DNA of 23,815 nt from Spartobacteria bacterium UBA5019 (GCA_002396485.1 DGXZ01000037.1:1-23815); one strand, 5' to 3'; shown: positions 1-6,841, counted from the stretch's first letter. Translations and numbers: made by a program. Notes: generated by a model from the letters alone, not told the origin.

Positions 1-2369
1 GGCATTGTTTCATACCACTTACGAAACTCTTTCAGAACCACATCTGCACGACCTCCTTTCATCAAGGCCCACCACTTCCATGCAATTGGCTCAGTAGAAT
101 TGTCGACACCAACATTTTTTTGACCGGAGAGTAACAATTCAATGCTTTTGTCAATTGCTCCGTTGGGACAGAGACCATATTCTACCGAGAGCCCTAGGGT
201 CATTTCGCTGAAGTGAACGCCTCCATCCTCTTGCGCCCAGGGTAAATTATCCACAAAGGCCCCATACTCTTTGCTCCAAAAGCTCTTTTGGGTCGCCTCA
301 AGCACCTGTTTACCCAGCAAGTCAAACTCGTCGGCCAGTTTGAAATCACCAAAGGCTCTGCAGATCGGAGCCATTGCCTGGCTCAGACTGGCTGCCCAGA
401 AGAGATTGAAAGCGCACTGGCGGTCCCTGTTGTTTGGATAACTTTTGATAAATCCAACATAAACGATCGGGAAACCTAAAATATCCGGATCCACAGGAAG
501 CAGACCATCGGGTTGCATGATGCTCTTTAAGTATTCCTGCTGTTTGAGCAATCGGGGATAAGTTTCGCGAAGTGGCTCTATATCCCCAGTATATTTATAG
601 TAGTCCCAATTATCAAAGGTGAAGCGAACACCGATATCCAGACTTGTACCGCAATGGTGGGCATCAAGCAGGCGTTGACTCATTCGGTCCATCCGATCCA
701 CCGAGGGCCAGTTGTCCATAAAATACCCTTCTCTGGTTTGCCCCTGACTAAAACTTTTGAGAAAACGAGCCACTTGCCTGTTTTCACCCCCCAGCATCAT
801 AATGGGATAACGGCAGAAAGACATTCCACCCGAATATTGATTTCGCTCCCGGCTCATTCCGTCCACGAATGTTTCCTGTGCTGCATTGCGCAGGGTATTG
901 GTGGATGCATCCAACACCCGTTGAATCTGCGTATCAGAAGTCACAACGCGTGGCTCATGCGGCCAGGGGTATTCCCTTTTTAAGATCCCGACATTGGAAA
1001 CCACAACTTTACCGTGTCCAGGATGTAAATGAATCTGCATCCAACGGAAACAGTCAAAATCGAACTGCTGAAAACGATTGACACCTTCGCGACACGTGAA
1101 GCGCGCCCATTTGTGCTTATGCGTATTCATCACCGCCGGTCCACCAATGGCATGTGCATCTTCGGTCATGATTTCAATGGTAGTCCCTGCCGGAGCCTCT
1201 ATGGTCGCTGCGGACCACCCCACCATTTGTTGTTCCAAGGCAAATGTTAATGTCCTTCCATGTTCGGGATCCAGTTCCAGCTCCCAGCTTCCATTCCCAA
1301 GGAATTTTACATCCGTGCTTTTCTCGGCCTGATACGCTTTGGGAGGACGCACCTCGAAATACTCTTCGATAGGTCGATCCCAACGGATGCGGTGTTGCTC
1401 GGCAAGTTCGGGAATTCCAATCCAGGTTTCGCGCATCATCGATTGACCGCGCGGACGCATGTCCATTTGGAGTTTCGATTCAAATCCGTACATGAATTTC
1501 ATCGGACCATGAATTCCCGTGTAAACATCGCTGGACGGATTGGCAAAAATGGGCAAATTGGCGGCACAGGGCAATACAATGGGATCCAGCCAGTCTTTGT
1601 TTTCCACAAAGTTCTTTTCTGTCCAACCTTGTGGTTGTAAACGGGCATCAAATTCCTCCTGCAATGCACCCATAAACCAGCGGCGATGTTGACCAGGTTT
1701 CCATGCTCGCGAAAGGTGGCAATGCCAGGTGGTGGTGTCCGATACGACGATCTCCTTGGTTCCATCTTCATATTCTATCTCCAGCTTGAAGATAAAACCC
1801 GGTCTCCCCATGGGCCAGGTAGAGTCGCCGTGCCCGAAATAGAGCACGGTGGTTCCGATAACATTCTCTCCAGCTGTGAGTTTATCAGTCAGATCCAATG
1901 GATCAACTTCCGGCCAACGCGGATCGTTGGGGGCTGGTCCCCATTGTACCCGTTTGCCATTCACTTCAAGCAAGTAACGGCTCTCACCATGAATCCAGCC
2001 CGTGGCTTTTCGAGGTTTGGATTTCAGATCCAGTGCCCTGCGGAAGAGTATAAATGTATTCGGCAATACACGGTCGCCGGGGTACCATATCCATTTGGCA
2101 GGCGCAAGGTCCAGCGTAAGAGATTTATAATCCGATTTTGATACCGCATTATCAGCAGCTGCGGTGGTATTGCTACTGGATGGGGTTTGTGCGTCGCTTG
2201 TACTGGGCACATTCGCGGGCCGTTTCGACGGCACCGCCCCCTGCTGTACGGTTTGGGAAAAAACCGGTCCGGCTGACATGAGGGCGATTGTGAAAAGGGA
2301 AACTCCAAAAACTGCTTTTCGGAGATGGCTTGATGGTTTGTTTTCGGTTTGAGGCGGGGCTGGTTTCAT
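1..2369 (-). CDS. Exported alpha-L-rhamnosidase-like glycoside hydrolase (GH78-type), 3' end beyond window
   Basis: A stop-free minus-strand frame runs from ATG 2369 off the left edge, giving 789 complete codons. Residues 1-38 look like a signal peptide (KPSSHLRKAV, then GVSLFTIALMSAGPVFSQ). From about residue 90 (AKWIWYPGD) follows a beta-sandwich region resembling the rhamnosidase N-terminal domain. Residues ~501-514 read DGMSRERNQYSGG, matching the D..xR.ER...G signature around the catalytic acid in GH78. A six-hairpin region follows (WPSVDR ~551, YYKYTGD ~587). The last residues (TEPIAWKWWALMKGG ... KWYETM) match the family stretch just before the GATTxWE catalytic-base motif, so the active site is cut by the window edge. 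It would release terminal L-rhamnose or a related sugar from polysaccharides outside the cytoplasm. An AGGAG precedes the start. GC content is visibly lower than in the next gene. The exact substrate is uncertain. Confidence 0.8.
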   Translation of the reverse strand, partial: MKPAPPQTENKPSSHLRKAVFGVSLFTIALMSAGPVFSQTVQQGAVPSKRPANVPSTSDAQTPSSSNTTAAADNAVSKSDYKSLTLDLAPAKWIWYPGDRVLPNTFILFRRALDLKSKPRKATGWIHGESRYLLEVNGKRVQWGPAPNDPRWPEVDPLDLTDKLTAGENVIGTTVLYFGHGDSTWPMGRPGFIFKLEIEYEDGTKEIVVSDTTTWHCHLSRAWKPGQHRRWFMGALQEEFDARLQPQGWTEKNFVENKDWLDPIVLPCAANLPIFANPSSDVYTGIHGPMKFMYGFESKLQMDMRPRGQSMMRETWIGIPELAEQHRIRWDRPIEEYFEVRPPKAYQAEKSTDVKFLGNGSWELELDPEHGRTLTFALEQQMVGWSAATIEAPAGTTIEIMTEDAHAIGGPAVMNTHKHKWARFTCREGVNRFQQFDFDCFRWMQIHLHPGHGKVVVSNVGILKREYPWPHEPRVVTSDTQIQRVLDASTNTLRNAAQETFVDGMSRERNQYSGGMSFCRYPIMMLGGENRQVARFLKSFSQGQTREGYFMDNWPSVDRMDRMSQRLLDAHHCGTSLDIGVRFTFDNWDYYKYTGDIEPLRETYPRLLKQQEYLKSIMQPDGLLPVDPDILGFPIVYVGFIKSYPNNRDRQCAFNLFWAASLSQAMAPICRAFGDFKLADEFDLLGKQVLEATQKSFWSKEYGAFVDNLPWAQEDGGVHFSEMTLGLSVEYGLCPNGAIDKSIELLLSGQKNVGVDNSTEPIAWKWWALMKGGRADVVLKEFRKWYETM

Positions 2370-2675
2370 GTTAACTCCTATTCTAAAACTTAGCTAATAG
2401 TGGCACGCGGTTGATTCGTTTTGAGTCGTTTTTGATTGGATTGAACAGATTCAAAGCGCTGAGTCCATGAACTCGGTTTTGGCAGGCTTGGCAGGGCTCT
2501 CTGGGGATGGAGGGGCGTGGTGTTCATTTGGAGGGATTTTTATTGTTTGTTTTTTGGATGCTGGATTATATGTAAAAATCTCACAGCCTATTATTTTTGT
2601 CATAACCTGATGATTTTATGATATTTTTATAATATTCTATTCAAGTTTTGATTTATTGGTGTTTCAGCTAAAATC
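2370..2675. other. AT-rich intergenic region, no gene seen
   Basis: This 306-nt gap separates the dehydrogenase stop from the rhamnosidase start, both on the minus strand. The part from about 2540 to 2660 is very AT-rich. A tandem 10-mer, GATTCGTTTT then GAGTCGTTTT, lies at 2413-2432, and a short dyad TTGAA-CAGA-TTCAA lies at 2441-2454. No open frame or convincing terminator is visible. It probably holds the rhamnosidase promoter, but I could not find a good -35/-10 pair. Confidence 0.5.
2375..2379 (-). promoter_or_regulatory. Ribosome binding site AGGAG of the rhamnosidase-like gene
   Basis: The minus strand reads AATAGGAGTTAACATG. A canonical AGGAG lies 5 nt before ATG 2369 and fixes the start. 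Such a clear Shine-Dalgarno is unusual in this window. Confidence 0.7.
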
Positions 2676-3698
2676 TTAGTTGAGTGAAATGGGGCGGCGT
2701 TCGATGATCGAGCGGTTGCCGGCGTTGACGACGGCGACGGCGGCGCGGCCATCGCGACCGGTGACGGCGGCGGGCCGTTGCTCGCGGATGGCGGTGATGA
2801 ATTCCAAGTCCTCCGCAAGATAGGCGTCACGGTAAAGATTCGTCCACGAGACGACCGACGGGCGGCGCAGTTCCTTGTCGCGAGTACAGATGAGGGTCGT
2901 GCCTGAGTTAAGGCTGCCGATGCTGATGAGGCCGTGCGTGCCGATGATTTCAACGCGCGAATCATAGGCATACTGAACGCCCTGCGCTCCGGTGATGCTG
3001 CCTTGCGCGCCGTTGCTGAAGCGCGCGGAGAGCAGCACCTGGTCGTAAAAATCTGGATGCGCGGCGCGGGCTTCCGGCGTGCGGTAATTGCCAGCGATGG
3101 CGTAAACTTCCGTGAACTCGCCGCCAGTGAACCAGCGCAAGGTGTCAATATCGTGGCTGCACACTTCGGCGAGCGGGCCGTTGCTCTGTTCAAGGTCGAA
3201 CATCCACGGCTTCGGATATGTCGGGCCGTGCGTGCAGGATTTTACCAGCACCACGTCGCCGATTTCGCCAGCCTTCACGCGTTCATGCGCAGCGCGGAAG
3301 CTGTCGTCGAAACGGCGCATGAAACCGATTTGCAAAACAATCTTTGCTTTGTCAGCAGCAGCAATCATGGCGTCGCATTCGGCGGGATGCATGGCCATTG
3401 GCTTCTCGCAGAAGACGTGTTTTCCACGCTCCGCCGCCGACACGGCGATCTCGCGGTGCAGCGCGGTCGGCGCAGCGATGACGATGCCCTGCACGGAAGC
3501 GTCGTCGAGTAGTGCGCGGTAGTCCCCATAATCGGCGACTTCGCCCAGCTCGGTTTTCGCCGCCGTGCGGGCCGCCGCAACCGGATCAGAAATGGCTGCA
3601 ACGCATGCTCCGGGAACAAGCCGAGCGAAATTGCGCGCGTGAATCATCCCCGCACGACCAGAGCCGATGATGCCGATGCCAACAATTGAACATTTCAT
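2676..3698 (-). CDS. Gfo/Idh/MocA family oxidoreductase (inositol 2-dehydrogenase-like)
   Basis: This is a 340-residue NAD(P)-dependent sugar or cyclitol dehydrogenase, a normal length for the family. The N-terminal Rossmann fold shows GIGIIGSGRAG (residues 7-17) and VIAAPTALHREIA (73-85). The family CEKPMA motif is at 97-102, with the conserved Lys at 99. IGFMRRFD (124-131) and SHDIDTLRWF (181-190) match the C-terminal catalytic domain of IolG-like enzymes. The position that is normally Asp four residues before the catalytic His appears to be Glu here (AEVCSH), which may alter specificity. ATG 3698 is the natural start, without an obvious Shine-Dalgarno. It lies upstream of the rhamnosidase in the same orientation, which suggests use of a released sugar, but the substrate cannot be read from sequence. 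Confidence 0.88.
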   Translation of the reverse strand: MKCSIVGIGIIGSGRAGMIHARNFARLVPGACVAAISDPVAAARTAAKTELGEVADYGDYRALLDDASVQGIVIAAPTALHREIAVSAAERGKHVFCEKPMAMHPAECDAMIAAADKAKIVLQIGFMRRFDDSFRAAHERVKAGEIGDVVLVKSCTHGPTYPKPWMFDLEQSNGPLAEVCSHDIDTLRWFTGGEFTEVYAIAGNYRTPEARAAHPDFYDQVLLSARFSNGAQGSITGAQGVQYAYDSRVEIIGTHGLISIGSLNSGTTLICTRDKELRRPSVVSWTNLYRDAYLAEDLEFITAIREQRPAAVTGRDGRAAVAVVNAGNRSIIERRPISLN

Positions 3699-3753
3699 TG
3701 TGTTAATTTAACAACCCGATGACACGCGCTCAATGACCTATACTGCAAAAAAG

Positions 3754-4059
3754 TTATACAATTTCGCACTGGCGGACAGCGACGGCAGCGGAAAGTTGCG
3801 CGACAGTAAACTCGTCCAGTCGGTGCACGACAAAATCGGCGTGGGACGCGAGCCATTCGCGCACGCCGGCGAGCGGTTCTACGCCGCGTTCACGGAAGAC
3901 TTCCCGATAGAACAATTCCTTTCGGTCGGTGAGCCGGGTAATCTCCGCAGAGTCATGCGTCCAATCGAGAACTTCGGCGATGATTTCGGTGTTTTTTGTG
4001 ACCGAAGGTTTTCTCCCTCCAGCCGTCGGGAAACCGACGTCCGGGGAACTGGTGGTCAT
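3754..4059 (-). pseudogene. Remnant of a HAD-superfamily (beta-phosphoglucomutase-like) hydrolase with internal deletion
   Basis: A 101-residue frame starts at ATG 4059, preceded by AAAGGAAAT. Its middle part, ITRLTDRKELFYREVF then VEPLAGVREWLAS, is the cap/linker region of beta-phosphoglucomutase-like HAD hydrolases (lteRKe.lYre ... plpGvrelL). It is followed at once by ADFVVHRLDEFTVAQL, which resembles the extreme C-terminus of the same family (gAdlVvdsLdEl). The N-terminal DxDGV nucleophile motif, the Ser/Thr motif and the Lys/Asp motifs are all missing. The gene therefore seems to have lost its start and its whole catalytic core, and cannot encode an active phosphatase or mutase. It sits just upstream of the Gfo/Idh gene on the same strand. 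An alternative is a small unrelated ORF, but the two matched ends in the right order make a remnant more likely. Confidence 0.6.
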
Positions 4060-4413
4060 GCAACATTTCCTTTCATTTTGTGTCAGCATCGATTCAGAGG
4101 GGCATAAATTTCTAGTATTTAATTGTTTAATCATGCGTTTGAATCATTTAAGCGCAAGAATTCGCCCCGCATTTTGACGCACTGGGTTTGGCGGAGTTGC
4201 CGCAGTGTCATCGCTATGAGCTGCTGATGCCGACGAGGACGTCGGCGTTCCAGGCGAGAACTTTTCTTCGTGTCTTGGTGGCTCTGTGAGAAGTTTTCCC
4301 CAAGACGAGCAACCCCAAGGTGAGCTCCATGACACGCCGTGGATCGAGCGAGTCGAAGCGCTTGAGGGCATCCTAATGCCAGTGGTTCGCACCGAAGCGA
4401 TCGCTGCGAATTT
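4060..4413. other. Gene-free accessory stretch before brnT
   Basis: I see no convincing coding region on either strand. The stretch holds one copy of a hairpin repeat (4229-4251), a TTCTTCGTGTCTTGGTGGC-like string (4264-4282) and a nested palindrome, TTCGC / AGCGATCGCT / GCGAA (4386-4410). A 129-codon minus-strand frame (4144-4533) has no recognisable domain and overlaps brnT, so I treat it as spurious. Confidence 0.5.
4229..4251 (+). repeat. Small hairpin repeat, copy A
   Basis: A 7-bp stem, GCCGACG / CGTCGGC, closes an AGGA loop and is followed by GTTCC. Copy B at 5113-5135 matches 20 of 23 positions. Two of the three differences swap a C-G stem pair for G-C. Confidence 0.6.
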
Positions 4414-4436
4414 TTGCTGAATAAAAATCACTTGCA

Positions 4437-4457
4437 TGTATACTTTTGAAGTATACA
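4437..4457 (+). promoter_or_regulatory. Palindromic operator of brnTA
   Basis: A perfect inverted repeat has 9-bp arms, TGTATACTT and AAGTATACA, around TTG. It lies 2 nt before the likely brnT start. A TATACT (4439-4444) inside it could be the -10 box, with TTGCTG (4414-4419) as a loosely spaced -35. BrnA-type antitoxins are known to repress their own promoters through such dyads. That this dyad is the BrnA site is inferred. Confidence 0.65.
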
Positions 4458-4459
4458 GT

Positions 4460-4765
4460 ATGTGGGTGATTGACTGGTCGCAAATAACCGGTTTCGAGTG
4501 GGACCCGGGTAATGCTTTAAAGAGCATCGACAAGCACGGTGTCTCTTGCGAAGAGGCGGAATCTGTTTTTAATCAGAATGAAGTGTTGGTTTTAAAAGAC
4601 GAACGACATTCGCAAATGGAGATGCGCTGGCATGCATTTGGTGACTCGAATCGGAATCGGTTGTTGAGTGTCACCTTCACAGTCAGGGAAAATTTGTTGC
4701 GTGTGATTTCGGCCAGACCGATGAACAAAAGAGAAAGAAAAACCTATGCGCTCGATCAAAGATAA
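4460..4765 (+). CDS. brnT: BrnT family ribonuclease toxin
   Basis: This is a 101-residue type II toxin of the BrnT (DUF497) family, a RelE-fold RNase that stops translation. Family signatures are clear: GFEWDPGNALKSIDKHGVS near the N-terminus, EEAESVF, HSQMEMRW, NRLLSVTFTV, and LLRVISARPMNKRERKTY at the C-terminus. ATG 4460 gives the family-like N-terminus and lies just after the operator. A start at 4436 would place the operator inside the coding region. The gene order is toxin first, and its end overlaps brnA by 20 nt in another frame, as usual for brnTA. The gene looks intact. Confidence 0.92.
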   Translation: MWVIDWSQITGFEWDPGNALKSIDKHGVSCEEAESVFNQNEVLVLKDERHSQMEMRWHAFGDSNRNRLLSVTFTVRENLLRVISARPMNKRERKTYALDQR

Positions 4766-4976
4766 AAAAGTAGCTCGTGAAGAGGAAACAAGCACCGACC
4801 ATCTGGATTTATCCAACGCGGTTCGGGTTTCGATGACGAACTTGAAATTTTCTACAGAGACAATTTCTCTGCGGATGCCAGTGTCATTGCTGGGGCGCAT
4901 CAAGCAAGAGGCCAATCGAAAAGATATCCCGTATCAAAGCCTCATTAAAATGAGCCTCGCCGAGAAATTCAGCTGA
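4746..4976 (+). CDS. brnA: BrnA family antitoxin (CopG/ribbon-helix-helix)
   Basis: This 76-residue protein neutralises BrnT and probably represses the operon. The N-terminal half (about 1-35, with SNAVRVSMTNLKF) resembles the toxin-wrapping part. The C-terminal half, ETISLRMPVSLLGRIKQEA followed by IPYQSLIKMSLAEKF, is the ribbon-helix-helix DNA-binding motif of the BrnA/CopG type. Start ATG 4746 lies inside the brnT 3' end with AGAGAAAG upstream, so translation is probably coupled. It ends close to the fossil of a second BrnT. Confidence 0.9.
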   Translation: MRSIKDKKVAREEETSTDHLDLSNAVRVSMTNLKFSTETISLRMPVSLLGRIKQEANRKDIPYQSLIKMSLAEKFS

Positions 4977-5013
4977 AGCGTCGACCGTGATGGTTCGCGA
5001 ACAAATTCCCAAC

Positions 5014-5099
5014 CTGCATTTTGCTACATCCCAGTCGTCTAAAGCGATGCCAACAAGCACGGCATTGCTTTTGAGCGCGCCAACACCCTCATTGGCTTA
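5014..5099 (+). pseudogene. Fossil fragment of a second BrnT gene
   Basis: Reading 5046-5099 in one frame gives DANKHGIAFERANTLIGL, which matches the BrnT signature KAxxNxxKHGIxFExA. Just before it, 5014-5046 in another frame gives LHFATSQSSKA, resembling the start of BrnT (M.F.WDP.KA). The two parts are joined by a frameshift near 5046, and an in-frame TAA at 5040-5042 precedes the second part. No toxin C-terminus follows. It lies about 40 nt after brnA and just before hairpin copy B. The match is short, so coincidence cannot be excluded. Confidence 0.45.
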
Positions 5100-5112
5100 G
5101 TTGGAGTCACGG

Positions 5113-5135
5113 GCCGAGGAGGACCTCGGAGTTCC
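5113..5135 (+). repeat. Small hairpin repeat, copy B
   Basis: The stem is CCGAGG / CCTCGG with an AGGA loop, followed by AGTTCC. It has the same layout and orientation as copy A at 4229-4251, 884 nt apart. Because it lies just downstream of the Mpv17-like gene on the other strand, it could also act as a weak transcript-end hairpin there, but no U-tract is seen. Confidence 0.6.
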
Positions 5136-5177
5136 TACATGGTGGCAACTACTCCGAAATGAGATGAGTGGGCGGCA

Positions 5178-5861
5178 TCACTTGGCCGATTCGCGTTCGT
5201 GAAGGGTGGTGAGGAGGAGCACCCAGAAGCACTGAATCAAAACTGCGGTCGGCAATTGGAGGAGGGGCGGCATGAAATAAACGAGGCAGACGCCGGGAAT
5301 CCACACGGCCCAGCCCGCGATCTGGGTCGGAACCATTTTTTCTACGAAGAAATTCCAAGAGAGGACTTCGCGAGCGGTGGCGGCGTTGAGACCCGAAGCG
5401 CGGAAGGCGAGGTAGGCATTGGTGATGGGATTCGCCAGAAACGGGCTGTAAAGGAACTGATCGACCAGCACCTTGGCGGCGACGATCTGCCAGGCATTTC
5501 CAGTGCCGAACCATTCATTTTGGCAGCGGTAGAAGAAGTCCACGAGCATTCCGAGTCCGGCCCAGAGTGGAGCTGCGGTGAGGAAGTTCCAAAAGTTTGC
5601 GCGCAGGAGACGGCCTTTTTGAAAGAAGACAATGCGGAGCAACTCGGGGAAAAGAGCGCCTGAGATAATATAGGTCCCAAGGGAAAACCCATAACTCATT
5701 TCCTGGCGCACCTCCCCCACCCTGGTCAGGAAGGCATAGGTGCCATCGTGGAGAAGATAGGCTGCGAGGAAGCAAAGCATGAGCGCCTGCAGGAGAAGGC
5801 CCGGCAGGAGGTTGGCACGGGCGGCACGGAGGCCGGTCTGGAATGCGGTGCGAAGATTCAA
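5178..5861 (-). CDS. Mpv17/PMP22-like integral membrane protein
   Basis: A 227-residue hydrophobic protein with about four to five membrane segments (about 18-38, 60-80, 95-112, 185-200, 203-220). KVLVDQFLYSPFLANP (130-145), WAVWIPGVCLVYFMPP (184-199) and the closing FWVLLLTTL fit the Mpv17/PMP22 pattern K.l.DQ..~.P / nW..WP..q..nF..vP / W..yL, known mainly from eukaryotic mitochondrial and peroxisomal membranes and found in scattered bacteria. Its function in bacteria is unknown; eukaryotic members have been linked to channel-like activity. The start is TTG 5861, sharing TTGA with the tilS stop, so translation is probably coupled. The family call is moderate; a multi-pass membrane protein is certain. 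Confidence 0.7.
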   Translation of the reverse strand: MNLRTAFQTGLRAARANLLPGLLLQALMLCFLAAYLLHDGTYAFLTRVGEVRQEMSYGFSLGTYIISGALFPELLRIVFFQKGRLLRANFWNFLTAAPLWAGLGMLVDFFYRCQNEWFGTGNAWQIVAAKVLVDQFLYSPFLANPITNAYLAFRASGLNAATAREVLSWNFFVEKMVPTQIAGWAVWIPGVCLVYFMPPLLQLPTAVLIQCFWVLLLTTLHERESAK

Positions 5862-6841
5862 GCGTCCCCCGATTCCAAGAAGAGAACACCGCTGCGCCGG
5901 CGGGCGTGGTGATTTCCGGGGAGACTCACTTTTGCGGGACCGTTGACGGCATCGAGGAGTGAGAGAACGCGGCGGGTCTCGGCGTGTCCGGCCTCAGGCA
6001 CGCCACACTCGCGGAGCCAGCGTAGGATGACACGGGACTGCATGGCCGGGTGCATGGCACGAAGCTGCTTGCAGTCGAGCTCCGGCTGGCTTGGAGGCAT
6101 GAGAGACACAATCAATTCCTCCTCGCCACGGAGGATTTCTGCAGCGCGGAGAATGGCGGAGCGATACGACTCACCAATGACTTCTACAAGGAGCGGCATG
6201 ACACGGTGGCGGAGTTTATTTCGCGTGTGCTCGAGACCGGCATTTGTCGCATCCTCGCGGAAGCGGACTTTTTGCTGTTTGCGGAAGGTTTCGATTTGCG
6301 TGCGCGTGACACCCAGAAGCGGGCGGTGAACGCTGAGTTTTCCGAGTTGGGAAACCGGTCTCATGCCCCCGAGTCCAGCAGCGCCCGTGCCTCTGAGGAA
6401 ATTGAACAGACAGGTCTCGACTTGATCATCAGCATGGTGGGCGAGGACGAGGGATTTTGTTTTTGCCCGGGCAGAGCATTCCTCGAAGAAGGCCATGCGC
6501 AACTGGCGGGCGGCCAGTTCGACAGATTTTTTTTGGGATGTGGCGAACTCCGCAGTCCGCGCCTTGGCATGCTCGACGGGAAGATTCAGGCGGCGCGCCT
6601 CGCTGACGACAAGGCGGGCGTCCGCATCCGAACTCCCCCCCCGCAGGGTGTGGTTGAGATGGCAAACGACGAGGTTTTTAAAACCCGCCGCCAGGAGCGC
6701 GTGGAGCAGAACCATCGAGTCGCGGCCACCGGAGACGCCGACGAGGAGTTTTTTTCGCTTGGGAACTCCTGCCATCGACTCAGCGAGGGATGCCACCACG
6801 GCATCGACAGGTGCTTGGCTACTTGGAGATTTTTGAGGCAC
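5858..6841 (-). CDS. tilS: tRNA(Ile)-lysidine synthase TilS
   Basis: TilS converts C34 of tRNA-Ile(CAU) to lysidine using ATP and lysine, so the tRNA reads AUA. The PP-loop ATP pyrophosphatase motif VGVSGGRDSMVLLHAL is near the N-terminus. It is followed by CHLNHTLRGG, LAHHADDQVETCLFNFLRG and TRNKLRHRVMPLL, all typical of TilS. About 325 residues fit a form with a short C-terminal domain. The start is uncertain. GTG 6841 keeps the expected N-terminal helix (DAVVASLAESM) and overlaps serS by 23 nt; GTG 6799 and ATG 6775 are alternatives. Longer frames reaching 6982 lie inside serS and look like low-complexity read-through. It is cotranscribed with serS upstream and the Mpv17-like gene downstream. 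Confidence 0.9.
   Translation of the reverse strand: MPQKSPSSQAPVDAVVASLAESMAGVPKRKKLLVGVSGGRDSMVLLHALLAAGFKNLVVCHLNHTLRGGSSDADARLVVSEARRLNLPVEHAKARTAEFATSQKKSVELAARQLRMAFFEECSARAKTKSLVLAHHADDQVETCLFNFLRGTGAAGLGGMRPVSQLGKLSVHRPLLGVTRTQIETFRKQQKVRFREDATNAGLEHTRNKLRHRVMPLLVEVIGESYRSAILRAAEILRGEEELIVSLMPPSQPELDCKQLRAMHPAMQSRVILRWLRECGVPEAGHAETRRVLSLLDAVNGPAKVSLPGNHHARRRSGVLFLESGDA

Noticed and set aside
1686..2141. 151-codon plus-strand ORF and others within 1-2369
   Set aside because: They are shadows of the rhamnosidase-like frame, which is open on the minus strand and carries family motifs.
4024..4039. CGTCGG-GAAA-CCGACG hairpin as a terminator
   Set aside because: It is inside the HAD remnant frame, has no T-run after it, and lies at the beginning of that transcript.
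4144..4533. 129-codon minus-strand ORF across the brnT start
   Set aside because: No recognisable domain, odd composition, and it overlaps the intact brnT on the other strand.
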